From the NCBI GenBank assembly GCA_002509485.1, contig DAWO01000079.1, positions 1 to 7,446 of the forward strand: a stretch of 7,446 nt of DNA, given 5' to 3'. This stretch comes from Methanolinea sp. UBA477 (lineage in GTDB: Archaea > Halobacteriota > Methanomicrobia > Methanomicrobiales > Methanospirillaceae). Positions 1-5,088 of this stretch are shown one piece after another (the first letter of the stretch is position 1; each line of letters starts with the position of its first letter). The notes beneath the pieces were generated by a model, which saw only the letters and a program-made list of their open reading frames with translations, searched no databases and was not told the origin of the DNA. The position numbers and the translations under genes are program-made.

Positions 1-245
1 CCATAGTAAAAACATTTTTATGGCTCCTCTCGGTCGAACCCGATACGTTCGTCATCAAGAAGCATGGACAGGATACGGCATGGGAGGTCATGACAAAAGC
101 GATGGAAGTCCGCGAAGGGCTCCGGGACCTTGAGACGTTCGATGCCGAGTGTATCAGGAAGAGGATTAACCCGGGCTCCATCGCGGACATCATCATCGCA
201 TCTATCTATGTCGCCCTGTGCGAAGGATGGCAATGGGACTGTTAA
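1..245 (+). CDS. CitG-like (triphosphoribosyl-dephospho-CoA synthase family) protein, C-terminal part
   Basis: This is the 3' end of a gene that begins before the window. The frame is open from base 3 to a TAA at 243-245 and gives 80 residues. The tail contains KKHGQDTAWEV and then a C-terminal NPGSIADIIIAS segment, ending EGWQWDC. From memory, this arrangement (a KHG/T segment, then NPGxxADhhxAxxhhxxL just before the end) is typical of the C-terminal helices of the CitG/COG1767 family. In bacteria CitG makes the prosthetic-group precursor of citrate lyase from dephospho-CoA and ATP. Methanogens lack citrate lyase, so the archaeal members probably do something else, and no function can be assigned from this fragment. 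The ATP-binding part lies outside the window. The gene overlaps the DUF447 gene by about 13 bases, which suggests translational coupling. The family call is fairly safe; the role is unknown. Confidence 0.72.
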   Translation, partial: IVKTFLWLLSVEPDTFVIKKHGQDTAWEVMTKAMEVREGLRDLETFDAECIRKRINPGSIADIIIASIYVALCEGWQWDC

Positions 246-805
246 GAGAGGGAATCAACGAGGTCATCGGGACGACGACGGTGAATGCTGCACCGATGGG
301 AGTGATACTCCGGAACGGACGGTACACCCTGGTCGCATTTCTCGGGAGCCACACCGTGGAAAATATCGAGAAACAGGGGTACATGGTCGCAAACATCGTG
401 CACGACCCGGTAATCTATGTCATGACGGCGTTTGAAGACCTGCCGGAAGAGGCTTTCGTGTCCGAGACCGTAGATGGCCTGACCGTTCACCGCCTTGACT
501 GTGCGGAGGCATGGGTGGCCATGAGAACGGTCATCGAGAGAGAGACGGCTGAAGCCCTGATAGTCGGGCTGGAACCGGTGCACGAGGAGATCGTCCGCCA
601 CGTGGTCCACCCGGTAAACAGGGGATTCAACAGTATAATCGAGGCGACGGTCCATGCAACACGCTATGTCCGAACCGGGGATCCTGCCCTTCGCGATCTC
701 ATCGGCCACCACCTGGCACTGGCAAAAAAGTGCGGTGGAAAGAGGGAATACGAGGCAATAAAGATCCTTTCCAACTACATCGAGATCTATTCAGCTTCGG
801 ATTAG
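233..805 (+). CDS. DUF447 family protein (predicted FMN-binding split-barrel)
   Basis: A complete protein of 190 residues. The N-terminus MGLLREGINEVIGTTT is followed by NAAPMG (residues 18-23), a hallmark of archaeal DUF447 (COG2457) proteins. An FMN-binding split-barrel-like strand region (about 5-90) comes next, including VAFLGSHTVENI and MVANIVHDP. The C-terminal half (about 115-185) is helical with HVVHPVNRGFNSIIEA. Family members are believed to bind a flavin, but no reaction is established, so only a cofactor-binding role can be inferred. I chose ATG 233 because GAAGG at 222-226 sits 6 bases upstream and the protein then starts like its relatives; ATG 227 and GTG 218 are in-frame alternatives. 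The gene starts inside the CitG-like gene and likely shares its transcript. Its stop lies 5 bases from the hypE stop on the other strand. Confidence 0.85.
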   Translation: MGLLREGINEVIGTTTVNAAPMGVILRNGRYTLVAFLGSHTVENIEKQGYMVANIVHDPVIYVMTAFEDLPEEAFVSETVDGLTVHRLDCAEAWVAMRTVIERETAEALIVGLEPVHEEIVRHVVHPVNRGFNSIIEATVHATRYVRTGDPALRDLIGHHLALAKKCGGKREYEAIKILSNYIEIYSASD

Positions 806-810
806 ATCGC

Positions 811-1806
811 CTAGCACACCCTCGGGACGGGATCGCCAACCGGTGGCTCAATGAATCGCTCGCCTCCGATACCGGTCTCCATGATGACGTTCGCACCCTT
901 CGTGACCGTTCCGACGATGGCCGCATCACGTCCATACGTGTGGGAACGGATTGCCGAGAGTATCTCCTCCGCATCCTCCGGGCGGACACCCATGATCACT
1001 TTTCCCTCGTTTGCGACCTGGAGGGGATCGATGCCGAGCATCTCGGAAGCGCTCTTCACGCTCTTTCGTATCGGGAGGTCCTCTTCCCGTATCCGTATCG
1101 AGACACCGCTCTTATCGGCCATCTCGTTTATAGCGTTTGCAAATCCGCCTCTTGTCGGGTCTTTCATGGCATGGATCTCGCCTGCGGCAAGAGCCTTCTC
1201 GACAAGCCCCCACAGCGGTGCCACGTCAGATATGATCTGCTGGCCGAGGGAGAAGCCGGACCTCTCGGCCATGATAGCGATCCCGTGATCCCCAAGCGTC
1301 CCGCTCACGATGATCGTGTCGCCGGGACGGAGAGCACTGTCCCGTACCACCTTCTCCGCCACCCCGATCCCTGCCGTATTGATCACGATCCCGTCCAGTG
1401 CCCCGTGTTCGAGGACCTTGGTATCGCCCGTGACCAGGCTGGCACCGCATTCGCCGAGAGCAATGTCCATGGACGAGACTATCCGTTCCAGGTCTTCAAC
1501 CAGGAACCCCTCCTCGATAATCATCCCGCATGAGAGCGCGATCGGTCGTCCTCCCATCATGGCCAGGTCGTTTACGGTTCCGCAGACCGATATCCTGCCT
1601 ATGTCGCCACCCGGGAAAAAGATCGGGCGGACCACGTGGGAATCTGTCGTGAACACGATATTAACACCCGCTATCGGGATTGTCGCACCGTCATCCAGCG
1701 CTTCCAGGCCGATCCCTCCGGCATTGTTATGTTCCAGCCTCGTGATGATGCGGAGGAGTTCTCCCATGACTTCCCCCCCGGCGCCATGCATCAGGTTTAC
1801 CTTCAT
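811..1806 (-). CDS. hypE: Hydrogenase maturation protein HypE (carbamoyl dehydratase)
   Basis: HypE (331 residues, a usual length) takes the carbamoyl group from HypF onto its C-terminal cysteine, dehydrates it with ATP to a thiocyanate, and gives the cyanide ligand to the Fe of NiFe hydrogenases via HypC/HypD, in the cytoplasm. The PurM/AIRS-like fold shows in order: HGAGG (residues 7-11), TTDSHVV (53-59), the CGTVNDLAMMGGRP stretch (75-88), VTGDTKV (125-131), SGTLGDHG (168-175) and MKDPTRGG (214-221). The protein ends PRVC with the essential terminal Cys331, so it looks active. The start MKVNLMHGAGG matches family N-termini. ATG 1806-1804 overlaps the hypA TGA by one base, with a GAGGTG Shine-Dalgarno-like stretch inside hypA, implying coupled translation. 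An in-frame upstream extension reaching 1881 lies over hypA and is not expected to be coding. HypB, C, D and F are not in the window. Confidence 0.96.
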   Translation of the reverse strand: MKVNLMHGAGGEVMGELLRIITRLEHNNAGGIGLEALDDGATIPIAGVNIVFTTDSHVVRPIFFPGGDIGRISVCGTVNDLAMMGGRPIALSCGMIIEEGFLVEDLERIVSSMDIALGECGASLVTGDTKVLEHGALDGIVINTAGIGVAEKVVRDSALRPGDTIIVSGTLGDHGIAIMAERSGFSLGQQIISDVAPLWGLVEKALAAGEIHAMKDPTRGGFANAINEMADKSGVSIRIREEDLPIRKSVKSASEMLGIDPLQVANEGKVIMGVRPEDAEEILSAIRSHTYGRDAAIVGTVTKGANVIMETGIGGERFIEPPVGDPVPRVC

Positions 1807-2144
1807 CAGTCGTCCACCTCGATCTCGATATTGCTCACCATAACTTCCCTGCCCCGGATCATCTCTGGGAGTGAACCGCAACGGGGGCAGACAAACCGCT
1901 CATCACCCTCATATCCGCAGCTGCACCGTGTTAGGACGCTGACGACATTGCACACGAGCTCTACCCCGGCAAAGACCTCGTCCTCCTCTATGATCGTGTG
2001 AAACAGGAATTCAACCTGTTCCGGATTGATCATAGCCATCTCCCCTATATCGACAAAGACCTTGCTCACCTGCCTGGCGTGGTGTTCCTGGGCGGCACGC
2101 TTCGCCGTTGCATAGATGTCGTAGGCGACACTGAGTTCATGCAT
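1806..2144 (-). CDS. hypA: Hydrogenase maturation nickel metallochaperone HypA
   Basis: HypA (112 residues) is a small cytoplasmic nickel chaperone that works with HypB to insert Ni into NiFe hydrogenase after the Fe(CN)2CO centre is made. The N-terminal MHELS supplies the conserved Ni ligands (the amino terminus, His2 and Glu3), which fixes the start at ATG 2144. The zinc site is complete: Cys74 and Cys76 (RCSCG) and Cys86 and Cys89 (CPRCG). The C-terminus ends in a typical acidic strand (NIEIEVDD). Length and motif order are normal. It is followed at once by hypE with a one-base overlap, so the two form an operon. A weak AGAGAGG element lies about 10 bases before the start. The gene serves the hydrogenases that feed electrons from hydrogen into methanogenesis. 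Confidence 0.96.
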   Translation of the reverse strand: MHELSVAYDIYATAKRAAQEHHARQVSKVFVDIGEMAMINPEQVEFLFHTIIEEDEVFAGVELVCNVVSVLTRCSCGYEGDERFVCPRCGSLPEMIRGREVMVSNIEIEVDD

Positions 2145-2322
2145 CCTGGTTTGCCTCTCTATATTGACTTTCGTTCAAACGTCCGGTCGACTGCCCAAGC
2201 GCTCTTTTTCCGGAAACGGATGCGACAGGACTTCTTTCATATTTGAACCGCATTTGCCATAAACTGTTCTGAATTACCATATTTACTGGGATGTATCGTC
2301 AGCGGGTGCGGATTTTGGTGGA
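2145..2322. other. Intergenic spacer upstream of hypA
   Basis: There are 178 bases between the start of hypA and the stop of the next upstream leftward gene. I see no credible gene here. It contains AT-rich patches, including TTCATATTTGAA at 2236-2247, and no obvious T-run terminator on the minus strand. Its length compared with the 0-50 base spacers elsewhere in the block suggests that hypAE has its own promoter or leader. Confidence 0.5.
2236..2247 (-). promoter_or_regulatory. hypA: Possible TATA-like element for hypAE
   Basis: Read on the minus strand this is TTCAAATATGAA, an AT-rich near-palindrome about 95 bases before the hypA start. An archaeal TATA box here would place transcription start about 25 bases further along, leaving a leader of about 70 bases. 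The match to a TATA consensus is modest, and AT-rich alternatives exist near 2263-2268 and 2277-2283. The call is weak. Confidence 0.25.
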
Positions 2323-3039
2323 TCAAGCATCCTCCCCCTTCTTCCTGCGGTTATACCTGGTTATCAGGTAACTTCCAAGAACCGTAACTGCAACAAGAAT
2401 GACCATCAATCCCAGGAGAAGCGATTTTTCAAGGATGATGAGTACGTATTCGACCCCGATTGCAATAGCGAAACAGCCGATGAATGCGCCAAGCGTCACT
2501 GCTGCAAGGACTTCCAGCTTTTTCAGGCCCAGGATCCTGCCAAGCAATGATCCCCCGACACCTCCGCTGCCCTGGAGCGGGAACATGATGAATCCCACCA
2601 GGCCAAAGAAATACAGCCCTTCAAGCCACCGGTGGCGCGAGATGATCTTTCCTCCCCCCTCCACGAACCGGTTTATCCAGCTCCCGAGCAGGGGGATCTT
2701 GAGGGCGAGATCGAAGTTCCAGACAAGAAACATCGAGGACGCGACATCGACAAGCGCAATCGATAGGGCGACAAAATACCAGGGAATGCCCAGGGCAATC
2801 CCGAGCGGGATCATGCTCTCCTTTCCTGCCGGGGGAAAGAAATATGCAAGCATTATCCCCCCCAGGCGGAAAAACTGCACCTCAGGGAGGATATGGTACA
2901 TGATGAGAATGTACGTGATGATGAATGCGAACGGAAAGGTGAGTGCAAAGGCTCTCCTCAGGTAGGGATTCTCTAATATGATGTCAAACGGCGCCAGGAG
3001 GGGCGTCAAACCCCAAGGTGGGGGAGGGCTGTGCGGCAC
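2323..3039 (-). CDS. Small multidrug export family (COG2426) integral membrane protein
   Basis: A hydrophobic protein of 238 residues with about five or six predicted membrane segments (near 31-50, 75-93, 94-112, 141-172, 176-203 and 205-227) and a basic C-terminal tail RRKKGEDA. It carries the family hallmark of an LP/PP-x-KESMIPLGIALG loop (residues 69-84, compare ELRGAIPLGIALG in many relatives) and a second Gly-rich re-entrant-like stretch, FPLQGSGGVGGSLLGRILGL (153-172). Despite the family name (PF06695), transport of drugs has little direct support, and the substrate here is unknown. The start is GTG 3039: an in-frame stop lies only two codons upstream (3046-3048), and the next ATG would remove the first membrane helix. 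TTG 3009 is an alternative. A TATA-like box 27 bases upstream suggests its own, possibly leaderless, transcript although the GHMP gene ends 50 bases upstream. Confidence 0.82.
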   Translation of the reverse strand: MPHSPPPPWGLTPLLAPFDIILENPYLRRAFALTFPFAFIITYILIMYHILPEVQFFRLGGIMLAYFFPPAGKESMIPLGIALGIPWYFVALSIALVDVASSMFLVWNFDLALKIPLLGSWINRFVEGGGKIISRHRWLEGLYFFGLVGFIMFPLQGSGGVGGSLLGRILGLKKLEVLAAVTLGAFIGCFAIAIGVEYVLIILEKSLLLGLMVILVAVTVLGSYLITRYNRRKKGEDA

Positions 3040-3061
3040 TCTGTACTATTTTGCGTTGAAT

Positions 3062-3070
3062 CTTTTAATA
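3062..3070 (-). promoter_or_regulatory. TATA-like box upstream of the COG2426 gene
   Basis: On the minus strand this reads TATTAAAAG. Its centre is about 27 bases before the GTG start at 3039, the usual distance from an archaeal TATA box to the transcription start. No Shine-Dalgarno sequence is visible between box and GTG. This fits an mRNA beginning at or very near the start codon. The site sits in the 50-base gap after the GHMP gene. Confidence 0.5.
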
Positions 3071-3089
3071 CCCCGTACTCTGTAGTTTT

Positions 3090-4166
3090 CTACGGCTCGT
3101 GGGTGATGACGAGCCCCTTGTTGTCGATGCGTGTTTCAATAGCGATCTCGACTCCCACGCCTTCAAGGATCTTCTCAACCGAAGCCCTTGTCTTCTCCGT
3201 GATTATCGCGATTGACGGGCCCACAGAACTCATCCCCACAAACTCCAGGCCTCCTTCAAACATCTGGCTCATGTAATGGTAGATCTCGAAACTGTGGTGC
3301 TCCACTTCAGCCCGTTTCGACCCGCGGAAATCTATCTCGTGGATGACGCTTCCCATGCGGGAGAGATCATCTGCCTCGATCGCGGGGATGAGATCCATCA
3401 TGATGAAATATGCCTTCAGTTCACGGTCCCGATAGTCGAGTACCCGCGCCTTGTTCATCAGGAGATCGAACTCTTTGGTTCCCGCAGACGAGATATCACT
3501 CGAGGGGATGACGATAAACACGTTCTTGCCCTCTCCGAAGGGGTGGTGATAGACGAGAGCGAGTTCGTCGCCCATGATCGCCATCCCTCCATACGTACTC
3601 ACTGCAGGGCCGACACCCGTCTCGAACCCAAAGAGAACGTCCCCTTCGGCAGTCTCCTCCACGTAGTTGTAGCCTATGGCCTTTCGGAGCTGGTCCGAGC
3701 TCAGCGGGCTGCCGACTGCCTCATTGAGGGCATGTGCGAGGGATATCATGATGGTACTCGTGGAACCGAGCCCCACGTGCTCGTGGTGATGGTCCTCGGC
3801 CTTTATCCTGAAACCTCCGGTGTAGCCGGTGATCTTTCTGAAAACCTCCACGAAATGCCTGATGATATACGGCCGGGTGTAGTCAATCTCGAGACCTTCT
3901 TTTGTGCATTCCACCTCGACACTGCAGTAGAGCTGGATAGCAAAACCCACACCGCCGCCACCCGGGCGTGCGGGCGAGAACCTGTTCATGTCAAGCACCG
4001 TGAGGTGAATTCTGGCCGGCGCCCGCACCCTGACGGTTCCCTGCCGGGGGGTGAGTGTATAGGGTTTTTCCAGCCCGATTGTGCGGATATTTGTTCCTGC
4101 AGGGAACGAAGTGAACTCGTATTCGACGAGATCGAGATCTCCACCCCTGATCTTCATCTTTGCCAT
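3090..4166 (-). CDS. GHMP-superfamily protein, beta-RFAP-synthase-like (COG1907-type)
   Basis: A soluble protein of 358 residues with a GHMP-kinase-like fold. Residues 45-60 (VRVRAPARIHLTVLDM) match the opening strand of beta-ribofuranosylaminobenzene 5'-phosphate synthase, the enzyme that joins PRPP and 4-hydroxybenzoate or aminobenzoate at the first committed step of tetrahydromethanopterin synthesis. Next come GGGGVGFAIQ (70-79), the nucleotide or phosphate loop HVGLGSTST (130-138) and the C-terminal GHMP motif GMSSVGPSIAII (311-322). Three features are unusual: about 44 residues precede the GHMP domain, the phosphate loop is GLGSTST rather than GLGSGTQ, and I do not find the GxSGIG segment of typical MptG; FETGVGPAVSTYGG (181-194) stands at about that place. 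It may be a divergent MptG or a separate GHMP branch, so I give no symbol. Start ATG 4166 has a GGGAAG site 9 bases upstream. The DUF2148 gene ends 26 bases upstream, so the two are probably co-transcribed. Confidence 0.72.
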   Translation of the reverse strand: MAKMKIRGGDLDLVEYEFTSFPAGTNIRTIGLEKPYTLTPRQGTVRVRAPARIHLTVLDMNRFSPARPGGGGVGFAIQLYCSVEVECTKEGLEIDYTRPYIIRHFVEVFRKITGYTGGFRIKAEDHHHEHVGLGSTSTIMISLAHALNEAVGSPLSSDQLRKAIGYNYVEETAEGDVLFGFETGVGPAVSTYGGMAIMGDELALVYHHPFGEGKNVFIVIPSSDISSAGTKEFDLLMNKARVLDYRDRELKAYFIMMDLIPAIEADDLSRMGSVIHEIDFRGSKRAEVEHHSFEIYHYMSQMFEGGLEFVGMSSVGPSIAIITEKTRASVEKILEGVGVEIAIETRIDNKGLVITHEP

Positions 4167-4192
4167 TTTTCTGTACTTCCCGGGTTGTTAGA

Positions 4193-4759
4193 TCATGACC
4201 GATCAAAGAAAATGTTTTTGCCTGCTGCCCTGAGTGGTATGCCATATCCCACCGAACAATCTCCAAGCCAGCCGAGTGAGATCCCGGCAATTCCCGCGGT
4301 GTACATCACCCGGTTGTCCACGTTATGGATAGATGCGGTCTTCACTGCCGATCCTACGGCTATTCCAAGATCGGCCATCTTGATGACACAGCCGGGTCCC
4401 CGGAAATGGTAAGCCCGGGCTTCGTTCTCCTGGAACACCTTGGACATCCCGGTACAGGTGGAATATCCGCAACCGCCGCAGTTGATTCCAGCCGGTTCAT
4501 ACCCCCGTGCGCCTATCAGCACGCAGGCATCCGAAGCGGCCACGTTGGCGGAATCCCTGTTAAAGAACGCCATTTCAAGGGCTTTTCCGGCATCCTTCAT
4601 GGCGACAGCGAGCCTTTGAAGGTCATCCCCCGTCACGACGCAGATCTCGATTGAGTCCATCCCTTTCCCTTTTGGGGCCGTTCGTGCAGCAAGAGCCATC
4701 AGGTGGGCGACCATGATCACTCCTTCTCTCTCAGGACTATCAGGATTATCAGGATTCAT
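4193..4759 (-). CDS. DUF2148 ferredoxin-domain protein
   Basis: A soluble protein of 188 residues from the DUF2148 (COG4739) family. The N-terminal helix carries HLMALAARTAPKGKG (19-33), a family signature. The iron-sulfur type motif is INCGGCGYSTC (92-102) with Cys94, Cys97 and Cys102, and a fourth likely ligand, Cys124, in GPGCVIKMADLGIAVGSA (121-138). A conserved VDNRVMYTAG follows (147-156). Four cysteines suggest a 4Fe-4S centre; no reaction or partner is known. Start choice is open. ATG 4759 has a TATA-like box centred 27 bases upstream and gives the usual family N-terminus, while ATG 4714 has a strong AAGGAG site (4720-4725) 5 bases before it and would make a 173-residue protein with a 45-base leader. 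The gene is first in a leftward unit with the GHMP gene and diverges from rubredoxin. Confidence 0.88.
   Translation of the reverse strand: MNPDNPDSPEREGVIMVAHLMALAARTAPKGKGMDSIEICVVTGDDLQRLAVAMKDAGKALEMAFFNRDSANVAASDACVLIGARGYEPAGINCGGCGYSTCTGMSKVFQENEARAYHFRGPGCVIKMADLGIAVGSAVKTASIHNVDNRVMYTAGIAGISLGWLGDCSVGYGIPLRAAGKNIFFDRS
4730..4756 (-). repeat. Three-unit 9-base tandem repeat
   Basis: On the minus strand two exact copies of AATCCTGAT are followed by the diverged copy AGTCCTGAG. They follow directly on the ATG at 4759 and would encode NPD-NPD-SPE at the N-terminus of the DUF2148 protein. If translation instead starts at 4714, the repeat lies in the leader. It could have arisen by slippage. 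Confidence 0.8.
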
Positions 4760-4781
4760 AGTTTCAGATAGGGTATTTTCG

Positions 4782-4789
4782 CTATATAA
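4782..4789 (-). promoter_or_regulatory. TATA box for the DUF2148-GHMP unit
   Basis: On the minus strand this reads TTATATAG, a good archaeal TATA box. Its centre is about 27 bases before ATG 4759, so transcription should begin at or next to that codon. No Shine-Dalgarno sequence precedes 4759. Either the mRNA is leaderless or translation starts downstream at 4714 after a short leader. Confidence 0.6.
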
Positions 4790-4867
4790 TCCTGGCTTAC
4801 ATCGTCGGCAGGAAGTCATCGGGGAGGTTCCGGAATGGAAATCATTATGTTGAATCATCCTGATGGA

Positions 4868-4875
4868 TTATAAAC
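4868..4875 (+). promoter_or_regulatory. TATA box for the rubredoxin-flavodiiron unit
   Basis: TTATAAAC is a TATA-like box with transcription start expected near 4897. That leaves a leader of roughly 20 bases carrying a strong Shine-Dalgarno sequence (GAGGAG, 4902-4907) 8 bases before the rubredoxin ATG. The spacing of all three elements is ordinary for an archaeal promoter. Confidence 0.6.
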
Positions 4876-4915
4876 GAAAACCAGCCAATTTGTGAAAGTT
4901 TGAGGAGAAAGAGAT

Positions 4916-5074
4916 ATGAACACTTACACCTGTTCCATCTGCGGACACGTCTATGATCCCGGGAAGGGCGAGCCTACCCAGGGAATACAACCCGGTACTG
5001 CATTTGCTGACCTCCCGTCTGACTGGCGATGCCCCGTCTGCGGAGCATCATCCGATAAATTCAAAGAAGCCTGA
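4916..5074 (+). CDS. Rubredoxin
   Basis: A small one-iron electron carrier of 52 residues, the normal length. The two Fe-binding hairpins are complete: CSICG (Cys6 and Cys9) and CPVCG (Cys39 and Cys42). Between them lie the usual HVYDPGKGEP turn and an aromatic core with DLPSDWRCP. It is cytoplasmic. The start follows GAGGAG at 4902-4907 with an 8-base spacer. The flavodiiron gene begins 14 bases after its stop, so rubredoxin is the first gene of an operon and a likely electron donor to that enzyme. Rubredoxin-linked flavodiiron proteins are well known in anaerobes, whereas methanogen FprA enzymes studied so far take electrons from F420H2. The pairing here leaves both donors possible. Confidence 0.96.
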   Translation: MNTYTCSICGHVYDPGKGEPTQGIQPGTAFADLPSDWRCPVCGASSDKFKEA

Positions 5075-5088
5075 TCCGGAGAAGTCAA

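Larger units (their letters stand above)
4760..4915. other. Divergent intergenic region between DUF2148 and rubredoxin genes
   Basis: This 156-base region separates leftward DUF2148/GHMP from rightward rubredoxin/flavodiiron genes. Each direction has a TATA-like box (minus 4782-4789, plus 4868-4875), about 86 bases apart. Between them lie small palindromes, TTCCGGAA (4828-4835) and CATCCTGATG (4857-4866), that could be operator half-sites. No protein of known type is encoded here. Confidence 0.55.

Noticed and set aside
730..1533. A plus-strand open frame of 267 codons opposite hypE
   Set aside because: It starts inside DUF447 and lies antisense to all the diagnostic HypE motifs. The product resembles no family.
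1310..1843. A second plus-strand open frame opposite hypE and hypA
   Set aside because: Low-complexity Ser/Pro/Arg-rich translation typical of an antisense shadow.
1807..1881. N-terminal extension of HypE into hypA
   Set aside because: The HypE family begins at MKVN-type residues, and the extension overlaps the zinc-binding end and tail of HypA in another frame.
2145..2322. Possible small RNA or riboswitch upstream of hypA
   Set aside because: No convincing stem set or known riboswitch core could be recognised by eye. Only AT-rich patches are visible.
2399..2965. A plus-strand frame of 188 codons opposite the COG2426 membrane gene
   Set aside because: Basic, low-complexity product with no motif. 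The minus-strand frame has clear membrane helices and family motifs.
3276..4412. A plus-strand open frame of 378 codons opposite the GHMP gene, longer than that gene itself
   Set aside because: Its translation shows no recognisable domain and spans two minus-strand genes whose motifs are conserved. It is a by-product of GC-rich codon use on the other strand.
4760..4858. N-terminal extension of the DUF2148 frame up to 4858, containing CRRC
   Set aside because: It covers the TATA-like box and goes beyond the family N-terminus, so it is more likely untranslated intergenic DNA.
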